From Psychrobacter celer (GTDB lineage: Bacteria > Pseudomonadota > Gammaproteobacteria > Pseudomonadales > Moraxellaceae): 64,000 nucleotides of DNA. The stretch spans positions 299,006-363,005 of the forward strand of contig NZ_JABASU010000001.1 in assembly GCF_016107555.1 (NCBI RefSeq). Direction: 5' to 3'. The stretch's first letter is position 1. Each line of letters begins with the position of its first letter. A program made the translations under genes and the position numbers. This document shows positions 53,695 to 63,908 of this stretch, one piece after another. The notes under the pieces were generated by a model that saw only the letters and a program-made list of their open reading frames with translations, was not told the DNA's origin and did no database searches.

Positions 53695-54885
53695 TCAGCC
53701 ATCATGGCTCACTTTGAGGTTTTCGTACGTGCCTTTCACTAAGATGTCTTTTGTGACTGTGTTGATATCGGTATGACCACAAAATGCCATACTAATATCG
53801 CACTCGTTATAGATAAGCTCAAGCGCGCGGCGCACACCATCTTCGCCATAAGCGCCTAGCCCATACAGAAAAGCGCGGCCAATCATCGTGCCTTTTGCGC
53901 CCAAGGCGATGGCTTTTAGGACGTCTTGACCTGAGCGAATCCCGCTATCGAGCCACACCTCGATGTCGCTGTTTTCGGCATGGACTGCCTGTACGATGTC
54001 AGAGAGGGCAGAGATAGAAGACAGCGCCCCGTCCAACTGACGACCGCCATGGTTGGAGACGACCAGCGCATCGGCACCGCTACGGGCGGCGAGTATCGCA
54101 TCTTCAGGCTCCATGATACCCTTTATAATCAGCTTACCGCCCCACATGTCTTTGATACGCGCCACATCGTCCCAGCTCAGACGCGGATCGAATTGCTCTG
54201 CCGTCCAAGCAGAGAGTGATGACAGATCCTCAACATTTTGTGCATGACCGACGATATTACCAAACGTGCGACGTTTGGTGCCGAGCATATTCATGCACCA
54301 CTGCGGCTTGGTCATTAGGTTTAGGATATTGGTCAGTGTCGGTTTGGGCGGGGCAGAAAGTCCATTTTTGATGTCTTTGTGGCGCTGGCCGAGTACTTGC
54401 AAGTCGGCCGTTAAGATAAGCGCAGAGCAATTGGCGGCTTTGGCACGGCGAATCAGATTGGCCATAAAGTCTTGATCGCGCATGACGTATAGCTGAAACC
54501 AAAACGGCGCGGCGGTGTTTTCTGCCACATCCTCGATAGAGCAAATACTCATGGTCGATAGTGAAAAGGGCACGCCAAATTTTTCAGCGGCGCGTGCGGC
54601 ATGTATCTCACCATCGGCCCACATCATGCCAGTAAACCCCGTTGGGGCGATGGCTACAGGCATCTTGACTGGCTCACCGATCATACTCGTTGCCAGACTG
54701 CGATTATCCATATCGACCAATACGCGCTGGCGCAGCTTGATACGGTCAAAGTCAGTCTCGTTATTACGATAGGTGGTCTCAGTCCACGAGCCTGAATCGA
54801 CATAGTCATAGAACATACGCGGCACTTTACGCTCAGCGACACGGCGCAAATCTTCAATATCGGTCACTTTTTTTAATTCAGTCAT
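53695..54885 (-). CDS. lldD: FMN-dependent alpha-hydroxy-acid dehydrogenase, L-lactate dehydrogenase type
   Basis: 396 residues from the ATG at 54885 (GGAG upstream; an in-frame TTG six codons earlier is rejected). Same length as E. coli LldD. FMN-binding TIM barrel: VPRMFYDYVDSGSWTE (catalytic Tyr region), MPVAIAPTGFTGMMWADGE, FWFQLYVMRD, LTADLQVLGQRHKDIKNG, the base in VVSNHGGRQLDGA, and LDSGIRSGQDVLKAIALGAK. TADLQVLGQRH differs from the more usual TVDTPVLGRRE, so the substrate may be another 2-hydroxy acid than lactate. Oxidises it at the membrane with electrons to the quinone pool. Confidence 0.85.
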   Translation of the reverse strand: MTELKKVTDIEDLRRVAERKVPRMFYDYVDSGSWTETTYRNNETDFDRIKLRQRVLVDMDNRSLATSMIGEPVKMPVAIAPTGFTGMMWADGEIHAARAAEKFGVPFSLSTMSICSIEDVAENTAAPFWFQLYVMRDQDFMANLIRRAKAANCSALILTADLQVLGQRHKDIKNGLSAPPKPTLTNILNLMTKPQWCMNMLGTKRRTFGNIVGHAQNVEDLSSLSAWTAEQFDPRLSWDDVARIKDMWGGKLIIKGIMEPEDAILAARSGADALVVSNHGGRQLDGALSSISALSDIVQAVHAENSDIEVWLDSGIRSGQDVLKAIALGAKGTMIGRAFLYGLGAYGEDGVRRALELIYNECDISMAFCGHTDINTVTKDILVKGTYENLKVSHDG

Positions 54886-54948
54886 CTTTTTTAACTCCGG
54901 CAATTTTTTAATGTTGGGTGTGAGGCGTTTATAGATGTCTTGTTATTA

Positions 54949-55302
54949 TTATGGCAAGCTGTCTTGCGACGGCGCAGACATAAATAACTGCTGCAAATCC
55001 AGCACCGAAAACGGATAATTTAAGCGTACTGTCGGTGTGATTATCACAGGAATGGTAGTGGCAAATGTCATCATCAGCGGCTCATCGAAGTCGGCAATAT
55101 CGACATACTGATAGGTCAGCCGTTGTACGGTTTGAAACTGCGCGATGACTTGTTCAGCGACATCACACAGATGGCAGCCTGTGGTGCCAAGTAGCCACCA
55201 GTTATCGATATTTTCACTAGTGTCAAGGCTAGGGTTGGCGGCTACTATGCGTGCCCGCAGCTCTGCTATATCCTGCTCTGCTATATTATTATCATAATCC
55301 AT
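54949..55302 (-). CDS. Glutaredoxin-like (DUF836) thioredoxin-fold protein
   Basis: 117 residues. After an acidic helical N-terminus, the thioredoxin-like fold begins WWLLGTTGCHLCDVAEQVI with CxxC (CHLC), then YQYVDIADFDEPLMMTF and IPVIITPTVRLNYPFSVLDL with the cis-Pro position. This is the glutaredoxin-related DUF836 family, presumed to be a small redox protein; its partner is unknown. It is 63 bases upstream of lldD on the same strand and may share its transcript. Confidence 0.82.
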   Translation of the reverse strand: MDYDNNIAEQDIAELRARIVAANPSLDTSENIDNWWLLGTTGCHLCDVAEQVIAQFQTVQRLTYQYVDIADFDEPLMMTFATTIPVIITPTVRLNYPFSVLDLQQLFMSAPSQDSLP

Positions 55303-55577
55303 GTTTATACTCGTGCTCTATTGTTTATATCTAACGTTCTACTGCTGGCGCTTGTTTTTATGTGGGTGGCAACCGCTTCGTTTATTTGGATGGGTCATAA
55401 AAAAGCTTATTGTAAAAAGCTTATATTGCATTGTGCTACTGACATGATAAAGAAATGGGGTAAATAATGACAGCGATTATGAGATTAGGTAAGATGACCT
55501 GCTATTTGAGTTAACTGCTTGGGCTGTTTTTGGATAAGCGGCTACCTTTTATCTTTTCAATCACTTGGATATCGCGC

Positions 55578-56267
55578 ATGGCAAGTTTTGGCACATTTAT
55601 CAAACGAGTATTTTTGGCGTTCATGTTGTTGGTCGTGGTTTTTCATGTTTTGGTCGCAGGGCTATTATTGATTTGGAAAACCCAGCCTATTAACAACAGC
55701 ATGTTTATGCTGACCCATCGTCTGACCGGCGGCGAGGTCACCCAAGAGTGGGTAGAATATGATCAAATTGCCAAATCTGCCAAGCAAGCAGCGATCGTCA
55801 GTGAAGACGCAACCTTTAGCGAGCATAATGGCTTTGATTTAAAGGGTATCGAGGCTGCACGCAAAAAAAACGAAGAAACAGGCAAGATGTCGGCTGGCGG
55901 CTCGACCATCACGCAGCAGTTGGCCAAAAACCTGTTTTTGACCGCGCATCGCTCCTATATTCGTAAAGGCGAAGAGGCGATTATCACCGTGATGATAGAG
56001 ACGTTGTGGGACAAACAGCGTATTTTGACCGCTTATCTTAACGTGGCTGAGTTTGGCGATGGTATTTACGGTATCGAGGCGGCTGCACATCACTATTTTA
56101 ATAAAACTGCGGCCAATCTCAACCGTGACGAGTCCGCGCTGCTCATCAGTATGCTGACCAATCCAAAATACTATGAAAACAACCAAGGTGATAGACGGCT
56201 ACGTAACAAACAGCGTATCATCAAAAAACGCATGAAAAATGCAGTCTTACCACAATCAGCATCATGA
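55578..56267 (+). CDS. mtgA: Monofunctional biosynthetic peptidoglycan transglycosylase
   Basis: 229 residues from the ATG at 55578; a longer frame from a TTG at 55530 is less likely. One N-terminal membrane segment (about 14-33), then the GT51 glycosyltransferase domain: [20 protein letters not shown] with the catalytic Glu in [36 protein letters not shown], and [20 protein letters not shown]. It polymerises lipid II into glycan strands without a transpeptidase domain. Its stop overlaps the ATG at 56264 (ATGA), within the ppk1 frame, so the two genes may be cotranslated. Confidence 0.95.
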   Translation: MASFGTFIKRVFLAFMLLVVVFHVLVAGLLLIWKTQPINNSMFMLTHRLTGGEVTQEWVEYDQIAKSAKQAAIVSEDATFSEHNGFDLKGIEAARKKNEETGKMSAGGSTITQQLAKNLFLTAHRSYIRKGEEAIITVMIETLWDKQRILTAYLNVAEFGDGIYGIEAAAHHYFNKTAANLNRDESALLISMLTNPKYYENNQGDRRLRNKQRIIKKRMKNAVLPQSAS

Positions 56268-56296
56268 CGTATCGAGAAGGCAAAAGGAGTAGGGAC

Positions 56297-58513
56297 GTGG
56301 CAGATACCAAAAGCAATGATAAGCAGCATCAGACTGACAATAGCGCCGCCGTGATGAGCATAAACGATGGGGCGCATGGGAAAAAAGAGGATGATCTCGT
56401 CCACATCGCATGGCAGCGGTTTGAAGATGGCAGTTATTCACCCAGCAGTTATATCAATCGCGACCTGTCTTTGTTGCAGTTTCATCTGCGTGTGTTAGCG
56501 CAGGCAGCCAGTCCTCGTCACCCACTGCTTGAGCGCTTGTTTTTTCTCATTATTTTTTCATCAAATATCGATGAGTTTTTTGAGATTCGCGTTGCCGGTA
56601 TCATGCAAAAGCTCAATATCGGTGATGTGTCGACCAGCGCGCACGGTATGCGGCCCAGTGAAGTGCTCAATGACATCTCTGCTGTGGCACATGAAGCCAT
56701 CGCTGAGCAGTATCGCATTCTCAATGAAGACATCTTGCCTGCGCTGGCCAAAGAAGACATCCGTTATCTCAAACGCGATGAGCTAAATAGCGAGCAGTCG
56801 GCATGGATGAAGCGCTATTTTACCGAACAAGTCTCGCCTGTACTGACGCCGATTAGTATTGATCCTGCCCACCCGTTTCCGCGTTTGGTCAATAAAAGCC
56901 TCAACTTTATCGCTACCCTAGAGGGCAAAGATGCCTTTGGTCGTGATATCAATCTCGCCATCGTTCCCGCGCCGCGCAGTCTCCCACGCGTCATACGCTT
57001 ACCTGATGAGCTGACTGGCGGCAAAGAGCATCACGTCATGCTATCGGCCATTATTCATGAGCATATTGGCGAGCTGTTTCCGGGGATGAATGTCACCGGC
57101 TGTCATCAGTTTCGACTGACGCGTAATGCGGACTTAGACCTAGCGGACGATGTCGAGGATATCGCCAAAGCGTTAGAGGGTGAGCTTGAAAACCGCCGCT
57201 TCGGTGATAAGGTGCGCCTTGAGGTCACCACCGACTGCCCAACGCCCATCAGCGACTATCTGCTCAATGAGTTTGAGCTGCACGACAATCAGCTGTACCG
57301 TGTCAACGGGCCGGTCAACCTCACGCGTTTATTGTTCGACTTTAATATACCAGCACTGCGCTATCAGCCCTTTACGCAAGCGATACCCAAAGCGTTTCGC
57401 CGCGAAGAAAAAAAGCTGGACAAAACCAGTAGCATGTTTGCTGCCATGCGCAAAAGCGATGTACTGGTGCATCACCCTTTTCATTCATTCTCGCCTGTCG
57501 TCAACCTATTATGGCAAGCCGCCAACGACCCAAAAGTTTTGGCAATCAAGCAAACACTGTACCGTTCAGGAACCAATTCAGAAATCGTTAAAGCGCTGGC
57601 CGCTGCTGCTCGAAATGGCAAAGAAGTCACTGCCGTCATCGAGCTGCGCGCCCGTTTTGATGAAGCCTCAAACATCGCAGTCGCCAATTATCTACAAGAA
57701 GCAGGGGCGGTGGTGGTGTATGGCATCGTCGGCTACAAAACCCATGCCAAACTGATGCTAATCATACGCCGCGAGGATGATCGCATTCGCCGCTATGTAC
57801 ACCTAGGGACAGGTAACTACCATGCCGCCAATGCTAAGGTCTATACCGACTACGGCTTGTTTACCGCCGATCCTGATATCTCAGAAGACGTGCACAAGAT
57901 ATTCCAGGAGCTAACGGGTATGGGCAAGCCTGCCAATCTCAAAAAACTACTGCATGCGCCCTTTACCTTGCATGATAAGTTGATGAGCTTTATCGATGAT
58001 GAGATCGCTCACGCAAAGGCAGGCAAACGTGCTCATATCATGGTCAAGGTCAATGCTCTGACGGAGCGTCGCCTGATCGCCAAGCTCTATGACGCCTCTC
58101 AAGCAGGGGTAAAAATCGAGCTGATTTTGCGCTCAATGTGCTGTTTGCGTCCACAGGTCAAAGGTTTGTCGGAAAACATCACGGTACGCTCGGTGATTGG
58201 CCGGTTTTTAGAGCACACGCGCATTTACTATTTTTATAATAACGGTGATGAGCGTCTGTATTGTGGTAGTGCCGACTGGATGGATCGTAACTTGTTTCAC
58301 CGCGTCGAAGTGGCGTTTCCGATTGAAGATAAAAAACTGTTTCAGCAGATATATCAAGATGGCTTGATTAACTACTTACAAGACAATACCCAAGCGTGGA
58401 CACTCAATGGCGACGGCGTCTGGCAGCAACTACAGCCCGCTGCTGGTACGCCGCCACATGCTGCCCAAGAGCATTTATTAACGCTCATCAACGGGGTAGA
58501 GGCGTCGTCTTAA
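56297..58513 (+). CDS. ppk1: Polyphosphate kinase 1
   Basis: 738 residues from a GTG at 56297 that has AAAGGAG at ideal spacing; the frame also begins at an ATG at 56264 overlapping the mtgA stop, which lacks a ribosome site. It makes polyphosphate from ATP at the membrane. Domains: [40 protein letters not shown] (N-terminal), then [35 protein letters not shown], and the autophosphorylated His region [17 protein letters not shown] followed by [21 protein letters not shown]; the second phospholipase-D-like part has [24 protein letters not shown] differs from the usual GNYNxxTAK. Confidence 0.95.
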   Translation: MADTKSNDKQHQTDNSAAVMSINDGAHGKKEDDLVHIAWQRFEDGSYSPSSYINRDLSLLQFHLRVLAQAASPRHPLLERLFFLIIFSSNIDEFFEIRVAGIMQKLNIGDVSTSAHGMRPSEVLNDISAVAHEAIAEQYRILNEDILPALAKEDIRYLKRDELNSEQSAWMKRYFTEQVSPVLTPISIDPAHPFPRLVNKSLNFIATLEGKDAFGRDINLAIVPAPRSLPRVIRLPDELTGGKEHHVMLSAIIHEHIGELFPGMNVTGCHQFRLTRNADLDLADDVEDIAKALEGELENRRFGDKVRLEVTTDCPTPISDYLLNEFELHDNQLYRVNGPVNLTRLLFDFNIPALRYQPFTQAIPKAFRREEKKLDKTSSMFAAMRKSDVLVHHPFHSFSPVVNLLWQAANDPKVLAIKQTLYRSGTNSEIVKALAAAARNGKEVTAVIELRARFDEASNIAVANYLQEAGAVVVYGIVGYKTHAKLMLIIRREDDRIRRYVHLGTGNYHAANAKVYTDYGLFTADPDISEDVHKIFQELTGMGKPANLKKLLHAPFTLHDKLMSFIDDEIAHAKAGKRAHIMVKVNALTERRLIAKLYDASQAGVKIELILRSMCCLRPQVKGLSENITVRSVIGRFLEHTRIYYFYNNGDERLYCGSADWMDRNLFHRVEVAFPIEDKKLFQQIYQDGLINYLQDNTQAWTLNGDGVWQQLQPAAGTPPHAAQEHLLTLINGVEASS

Positions 58514-58533
58514 CAGCCCTCTAATACTGACTC

Positions 58534-58570
58534 AAACCAAACGCTGGCTATACTGGCGTTTGGTTTTTTT
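58534..58570 (+). terminator. Terminator of ppk1
   Basis: CCAAACGC (58537-58544) and GCGTTTGG (58556-58563) form the stem, followed by a run of eight T, 20-60 bases after the ppk1 stop. Confidence 0.88.
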
Positions 58571-58710
58571 TGTGGGTGCATTTGGGTACTGTTATTTGCA
58601 TGCTGCTGGCAGGAAGTTACAAACTGTCTTGTAACCTCACATTTATTCACACATTGATACCGCAGCACACTGGTGTCTGGCCGAGCCTTGTTTCTATAAT
58701 AAAAATACAC

Positions 58711-58762
58711 TCAATCATAAAAGCATAGAACGTAAACGTAAAAGTCAATCATAAAAACATAG
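58711..58762 (+). repeat. Direct repeat upstream of the first small hydrophilic protein
   Basis: TCAATCATAAAAGCATAG at 58711-58728 recurs with one change at 58745-58762, a 34-bp period, ending about 17 bases before the next ATG. Could be promoter duplication or protein sites. Confidence 0.7.
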
Positions 58763-58779
58763 GAAAAGAGGAAGCATCT

Positions 58780-58968
58780 ATGAGTAATCACGATACGACG
58801 CCTGATAATTCTGATACAAAATCAGACATCAAAAAAGCAGCCGAACAGGCAGACAGTCAAAAGATCCAGCAAAACCTCAAAGAAGATAAGAAAGTCGATG
58901 CACCTGAACAGCTAAGCGAAGAAGAGCAAACCGCCTTTATCGAAGAGGATTTGCGTACCGATAAATAA
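58780..58968 (+). CDS. Small hydrophilic acidic protein 1
   Basis: 62 residues, no Trp, Cys, Tyr or Gly, and only one Phe; Asp/Glu/Lys/Gln-rich with charged helical potential (KKAAEQADSQKIQQNLKED, LSEEEQTAFIEEDLRTDK). A GAGGAAG ribosome site precedes the ATG. The composition is of the hydrophilin/LEA type, which suggests disorder and a role in stress, but I recognise no family. First of four consecutive small proteins of similar character on the plus strand. Confidence 0.7.
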   Translation: MSNHDTTPDNSDTKSDIKKAAEQADSQKIQQNLKEDKKVDAPEQLSEEEQTAFIEEDLRTDK

Positions 58969-59209
58969 GAGGATAACAAATAACAGGATAAATAGTTATT
59001 CCACTTGGTAGGGCGTGTCGTCATTTTAAAAATGGTGATAAAAATGAGATAAGTCGCCGTCAAACAAGGAAGATAGCGCAGGTAATATGGAGATATTAGT
59101 TAGCTATTTGACAGCGTTTGGCCAGATCTAGCCATTTTTTAGCCCATTTAGATGACTATCGATTGAATTGAGGACACGTCTACGCCAATACATACGTGAG
59201 GGATATAGC

Positions 59210-59461
59210 ATGTCAGACAATACACGCCCGAATAATGAAGAAGCAGTACCGATCCACGACCCTGCCATCAAGCAGCCAGACAACCCAAAAGGCAGCTATG
59301 AAGGCCGAAAATACCAGCCAAATATAGATGGGCCAGAGCAAGCCTCACAGGAGACAGACGAGGTCTATGTCGACCCGCGCAAAGAAGAAAACCTACCTGA
59401 TGGCGGCAAAAACGTGGCTGATCTCAATGCTCATGATTTGAGCCAAAAAGGCAACGAATAA
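59210..59461 (+). CDS. Small hydrophilic protein 2
   Basis: 83 residues from the ATG at 59210, chosen for the GAGGGAT just upstream; an in-frame TTG at 59168 is disregarded. Pro/Asn/Asp/Glu-rich: IHDPAIKQPDNPKGSYEGRK, NIDGPEQASQETDEVYVDPR, NLPDGGKNVADLNAHDLSQK. No Trp or Cys and no hydrophobic core, so probably disordered. I do not recognise a family. Lies 241 bases after protein 1 and before protein 3. Confidence 0.7.
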   Translation: MSDNTRPNNEEAVPIHDPAIKQPDNPKGSYEGRKYQPNIDGPEQASQETDEVYVDPRKEENLPDGGKNVADLNAHDLSQKGNE

Positions 59462-59609
59462 TTCGTTGTCAATGTAGGTTAGACCTATATAAGCTATTGT
59501 GAGACATAAGGTCGAGTGTTGAGCACGTTATTTCGTGGCCATGCAAAAGAAGTACTACGAACATCAAATATTAATGAAAAACAATAACGATAAAAAAGAC
59601 AAGGATGAG

Positions 59610-60011
59610 ATGATGAAAACCAAAGATCCAGCATTAACCAAAACGCCTATAGATAATCATAAAGATCATAAAGACGCGCTTCGTCGCCACGATATGAGCA
59701 ATAATGGCAAAAAAAATGATATTGAAAATCATGAGATTGAAGAGAACACGACAGAGAATAAAGGCACAGATACCTTTGAAGAGGGCATCGTAGAGACAGA
59801 GCATGTCAATGACGATGATAACCCTGCGCGCCAGCCAGATCGACGTGATCAACAAGGTACTGCGTTTGATGATAACGTCAATGAAAGGACCGTCAGTAGC
59901 GAAGCCCCTGATAGCCACAAGATTAACAATAAAAATCGCTATGCCACTGTCGATAATGCCCAGACACGGGTGTTAAACCCTGACGAAAAAGATCATAAAA
60001 AAGACAGATAG
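59610..60011 (+). CDS. Small hydrophilic protein 3
   Basis: 133 residues from the ATG at 59610 (AAGGAT just ahead; the adjacent second Met at 59613 is equally possible). The frame opens upstream at a GTG (59535) with other ATGs at 59541 and 59574 lacking ribosome sites. Very rich in Asp, Glu, Asn, Lys and His (DNHKDHKDALRRHDMSNN, IENHEIEENTTENK, ARQPDRRDQQGTAFDDN, LNPDEKDHKKDR). No Trp or Cys. Likely disordered; possibly metal- or water-binding, which is speculation. No family recognised. Confidence 0.65.
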   Translation: MMKTKDPALTKTPIDNHKDHKDALRRHDMSNNGKKNDIENHEIEENTTENKGTDTFEEGIVETEHVNDDDNPARQPDRRDQQGTAFDDNVNERTVSSEAPDSHKINNKNRYATVDNAQTRVLNPDEKDHKKDR

Positions 60012-60082
60012 TTTTTTTATGATCTAAGGCACATCCTTCATTCACTTGATTTACTTTCATCTTTCTATTATAAGGAAATGCT

Positions 60083-60313
60083 ATGAATAACCCCAATGAT
60101 CACTCATTAAAATCAGCAGAGACAGCGCAGTCAAAAAAACACCAGCAACATGAACTAAAAGATGCTGACGACAATGACGGTATCGTGCCTGATGATGCGC
60201 TGCAAAAAGCCAATCCTGCGGCTGCAGAGCGTGTCACAGATGATCACGACCCGCATCACGTCGCCAAAGACCATAAACAGTACGATAGCCCGCTGATGGA
60301 AGACAATAAATAG
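60083..60313 (+). CDS. Small hydrophilic protein 4
   Basis: 76 residues, ATG preceded by AAGGAA. Rich in Asp, His, Lys, Asn, Ala: SKKHQQHELKDADDNDG, IVPDDALQKANPAAAERVTD, DHDPHHVAKDHKQYDS. No Trp, Cys or Phe. Same style as the three preceding proteins, so probably stress-related disordered protein. Its stop codon abuts the miaE stop codon on the other strand with no bases between. Confidence 0.7.
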   Translation: MNNPNDHSLKSAETAQSKKHQQHELKDADDNDGIVPDDALQKANPAAAERVTDDHDPHHVAKDHKQYDSPLMEDNK

Positions 60314-61042
60314 TTAAGCGGGCGAGCCACTATGGAACCGTAGCTCGGTATCAGGGCTGGTGATAAGCTCTGCTTCTACTTCTCTAAAAAATGCCACTCG
60401 CTCATCGATATTCTCTGTCGATAGTGACTGTGCCAATGCCAAATAATCCTCAAAATGACGACTTTCTGACTTGAGCAAATAGCGATAGTATTTTGCCAAT
60501 CGCTCATCATCAATCACCTCAGCCAATGCCGCAAAGCGCTCACAGGAGCGCGCTTCGATAAACGCGCCGATGATCAGCACGTCAATCATTGCCGCAGGCT
60601 CATAAGTGCGCTTATGCTTGAGCATGCCTTTGGCATAGCGCCCCGCACTCAAGTACCGCCATTCTTGACCGCGCTCATTCATGATACCCAGCACTTGCTC
60701 ATAGTGCAGCATCTCCTCACGTATCAGCTGCGCCAATTTACGCTGCAAATCATAAGAAAACTCATAGCGAAACAGTAGGTTCATCGCGGTGCCAGCGGCT
60801 TTTTTTTCGCAGTTGGCATGATCTTGAATGATCAAAGGTAGGTCAGCGGTAGCGGCGGCTACCCAATCTGGCGTGGTACGTGCGCCCAAAAAACCATAAA
60901 CTGCAGATAAATCTACTTTGTTCGGTGTGCGCAGCTGCGAGATATCTACACTGTCTTCTTTTGTACTGCTTTCTACTGTAGTGTCGTCATTTATAGCATG
61001 GGAATTGGTTGGCATGGTCGGTTTACTCATAGTCTGTGTCAT
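60314..61042 (-). CDS. miaE: tRNA-(ms2io6A)-hydroxylase
   Basis: 242 residues from the ATG at 61042; the frame opens at a TTG at 61048 and several early Met are candidates without a clear ribosome site. The diiron four-helix-bundle enzyme hydroxylates 2-methylthio-N6-isopentenyladenosine at position 37 of tRNAs. Iron ligands: the helix with DHANCEKKAAGTAMNLL, EEMLHYEQVLGIM (ExxH), FIEARSCERFAALAEV (E), and KSESRHFEDYLALA (ExxH). The first 40 residues are a polar extension. Single gene convergent with the small protein genes; a homologous enzyme is found in Salmonella and Pseudomonas. Confidence 0.92.
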   Translation of the reverse strand: MTQTMSKPTMPTNSHAINDDTTVESSTKEDSVDISQLRTPNKVDLSAVYGFLGARTTPDWVAAATADLPLIIQDHANCEKKAAGTAMNLLFRYEFSYDLQRKLAQLIREEMLHYEQVLGIMNERGQEWRYLSAGRYAKGMLKHKRTYEPAAMIDVLIIGAFIEARSCERFAALAEVIDDERLAKYYRYLLKSESRHFEDYLALAQSLSTENIDERVAFFREVEAELITSPDTELRFHSGSPA

Positions 61043-61048
61043 GGTCAA

Positions 61049-61549
61049 AAAGTATTGGATAAGGTAAAAGGTTGTTTTAAAGGTTTGGGTTTGTCGCCTG
61101 AGCTTATTAACTATCGTTTTTATACGGAGCTGACTATATAAAAGCTTAAGAAAACGATCACCACGATTTGAGGATAAACAGCCTTAGCGCTGATAGGCTG
61201 TAGGGTATCATTATTATACAACCCCGGTATTTACTTGGTGAATGGTGTTTTCTTGTTTATTTCTTTATTTGATAGTAGGATGATATTTTGTTTAGGCGGC
61301 ATTTTGTTTGATGACTCAATAAAGGAGCGATCAAGGAGCGATGAGCGCCCGCTCGAGATGGCAAACATTATAACAACTGCCAGCGCGATATAAAGCAGAT
61401 ATCACTATCGACGAAAAGGCACAGTCATCACGCAGATCACCCGCTCATATCAAGGACGCGCCATTTTAGAGAAATGCACGTCATCTACTACCGCTATAGT
61501 GGTAGCAACTTCGTAGGTACACCCATCACAGATAGATAAGGATAACAGC
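61049..61549. other. Divergent promoter region between miaE and glcB
   Basis: About 500 bases without a recognised gene. It contains a 10-bp direct repeat AAGGAGCGAT (61322-61331 and 61333-61342) and an imperfect dyad around 61488-61506 (CTACCGCTATAGTGGTAG) about 45 bases before the glcB ATG, which could be an operator or a hairpin. Confidence 0.4.
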
Positions 61550-63748
61550 ATGAGCCAATCTTCTAACGCCAATCGGATTCAAAAAGGTATTCTTGCCATC
61601 GACCAGCAGTTGTATGACTTTATCGAAAACGAAGTGCTGCCAAAAGTCGGTGTGGACTCAGACAGTTATTGGTCAGGTTTTGAAAAAGTCATCAAAGAGT
61701 TCACGCCGCGCAACAAAGCGCTGCTTGCGACTCGTGACAGCATTCAAGCGCAAATCGATCAATGGCATCTAGACAATCCTGCCAAAGAAGGTGAGGTTGA
61801 CTTCCCAGCTTACAAGGCTTTTTTGCAAGAAATTGGCTATTTGTTACCAGAAGGCGATGACTTTACGGTAAGCACCCAAAACGTCGATGACGAGATTGCT
61901 CATATTGCAGGTCCACAGCTAGTCGTCCCCGTACGCAACGCGCGCTATGCGCTAAATGCCACCAACGCCCGTTGGGGTAGCTTGTACGATGCTTTATATG
62001 GCACCGATGTCATCAGCGATGAAAATGGTCAAGAAGCAGGCAGCAGCTATAATCCCACGCGCGGCGCGGCCGTTGTCGCTTATGCCAAAGCCTTTTTGGA
62101 CGAGCATTTTGCGCTAGCCTCAGGCTCTTATACCGATGTCACAGGCTTTAAAGTCGTCGATGGCAAGCTGGAAGTCAAGCTAGGCGATAGTAGCACTGAG
62201 CTAAAAGACGCCGAAAAATTCGTCGGTTATGTCGGCGAGGCAGATAGCCCCTCTGGTATTTTGCTCAAAAACAATGGCCTACACGCAGAGATTCAAATCG
62301 ATGCCAGTCATCCAGTAGGTAAAGATGACCCAGCAAACATCAAAGACGTACTATTAGAGTCCGCCATTACCGCGATTCAAGACTGCGAAGATTCAATCGC
62401 TGCGGTCGATGCCGAAGAAAAAGTCGAAGTGTATCGCAATTGGCTAGGTTTGATGAATGGCGATTTGCAAGAAACGTTTGAAAAAGGTGGTAAAACTCGT
62501 ACCCGTAAGCAAAACCCAGATCGTGAGTACACCACACCAGAGGGCGGCACACTGATCTTACCCGGTCGCTCACTGCTTTTGATTCGTAACGTTGGTCACT
62601 TGATGCAAAACCCAGCGATTTTGGTCGATTTGGGCAATGGTCAAGAGCAAATCTTTGAAGGCTTGATGGATGGATTGATCACACCGCTGTTGACGCTAAA
62701 CGATCTAAAAGGCAAAAACGCGCTATCAAACTCACGCAAAGGCTCTATGTATATCGTCAAGCCAAAAATGCATGGCCCTGATGAAGTCAAAATGGCCAAT
62801 GATTTGTTTAATGCGGTAGAGGATTTGCTCGGTCTAGAGCGCCATACGCTCAAGATAGGTATCATGGATGAAGAGCGCCGCATGACGGTAAACCTAAAAG
62901 AAGCCATCCGTCAAGCCAAAGAGCGCGTTATCTTTATTAATACCGGCTTCTTGGATCGTACAGGCGACGAGATGCATACCAGTATGAATGCTGGCCCATT
63001 TGTACCAAAAGGCGAGATGAAGTCGCAAGCATGGCAGCCCGCCTATGAGCAGTGGAACGTCGATATCGGCCTAGAAACTGGCCTGCAGGGTGTGGCGCAG
63101 ATTGGTAAAGGGATGTGGGCCAAGCCTGATGAGATGAAAGAGATGCTAGAGACCAAGGCGGCGCATCCAAAATCTGGTGCCAGTACCGCTTGGGTACCAT
63201 CACCGACAGGCGCCACCTTACATAGCATGCATTATCATCAAGTCAATGTCGCCGAGGTACAAGACAGCCTAAAATCACGCGAGCGTGCTAGCCTAGACGA
63301 TATCTTGACCATTCCATTGGCCAAAGACACCAACTGGACAGAGGAAGAGAAGCAGCAAGAGCTGGACAACAACGCGCAGGGTATCTTAGGGTACGTGGTA
63401 CGCTGGGTAAACCAAGGCGTCGGTTGCTCAAAAGTGCCTGACATCAACGATGTGGGCCTGATGGAAGACCGTGCGACTTTGCGTATCTCAAGCCAGCATA
63501 TCGCCAACTGGTTGCATCACGGTGTGGTCAGCGAGCAGCAAGTCATGGATACCATGAAGCGTATGGCGAAGATCGTCGATGAGCAAAACGCCGGCGACAG
63601 TAGCTATCAGCCTATGGCAAACAACTTTGAGCAGTCTTATGCCTTTAAAGCGGCCTGTGACCTCGTCTTTAAAGGACGCGAGCAGCCAAGCGGCTATACT
63701 GAGCCACTATTGCACCAAGCACGCTTGGATCTAAAAGCCAACGTCTAA
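61550..63748 (+). CDS. glcB: Malate synthase G
   Basis: 732 residues, the monomeric G isoform (E. coli GlcB 723), condensing glyoxylate with acetyl-CoA to malate. Motifs: [88 protein letters not shown] (Mg-binding Glu/Asp and catalytic Arg region), [18 protein letters not shown], and [27 protein letters not shown] precedes the ATG. It stands alone here with no glycolate oxidase or isocitrate lyase beside it; it serves acetate or glycolate/glyoxylate metabolism. Confidence 0.97.
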   Translation: MSQSSNANRIQKGILAIDQQLYDFIENEVLPKVGVDSDSYWSGFEKVIKEFTPRNKALLATRDSIQAQIDQWHLDNPAKEGEVDFPAYKAFLQEIGYLLPEGDDFTVSTQNVDDEIAHIAGPQLVVPVRNARYALNATNARWGSLYDALYGTDVISDENGQEAGSSYNPTRGAAVVAYAKAFLDEHFALASGSYTDVTGFKVVDGKLEVKLGDSSTELKDAEKFVGYVGEADSPSGILLKNNGLHAEIQIDASHPVGKDDPANIKDVLLESAITAIQDCEDSIAAVDAEEKVEVYRNWLGLMNGDLQETFEKGGKTRTRKQNPDREYTTPEGGTLILPGRSLLLIRNVGHLMQNPAILVDLGNGQEQIFEGLMDGLITPLLTLNDLKGKNALSNSRKGSMYIVKPKMHGPDEVKMANDLFNAVEDLLGLERHTLKIGIMDEERRMTVNLKEAIRQAKERVIFINTGFLDRTGDEMHTSMNAGPFVPKGEMKSQAWQPAYEQWNVDIGLETGLQGVAQIGKGMWAKPDEMKEMLETKAAHPKSGASTAWVPSPTGATLHSMHYHQVNVAEVQDSLKSRERASLDDILTIPLAKDTNWTEEEKQQELDNNAQGILGYVVRWVNQGVGCSKVPDINDVGLMEDRATLRISSQHIANWLHHGVVSEQQVMDTMKRMAKIVDEQNAGDSSYQPMANNFEQSYAFKAACDLVFKGREQPSGYTEPLLHQARLDLKANV

Positions 63749-63870
63749 GCCTGTGTGCATCGCTATCCCTTACATCGACATAAAAGCTGTGTCGATGCAT
63801 GTATATATTGCGACATGGCTATATTGACCCGGTGTCGATAGTAGATAGTGATAATGCTATTTCGCTTATA

Positions 63871-63908
63871 AGCGCTACTTATCAGTGAATAAGTAGCGCT
63901 TTATTTTT
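63871..63908 (+). terminator. Terminator of glcB
   Basis: AGCGCTACTTAT (63871-63882) pairs with ATAAGTAGCGCT (63889-63900), followed by a T-rich tail, about 120 bases after the stop. Confidence 0.88.

Noticed and set aside
61333..61373. A ten-codon frame after the AAGGAGCGAT repeat, as a leader peptide of glcB
   Set aside because: The ribosome site would be only two bases from the ATG, there are no regulatory codons, and it is about 180 bases from glcB.
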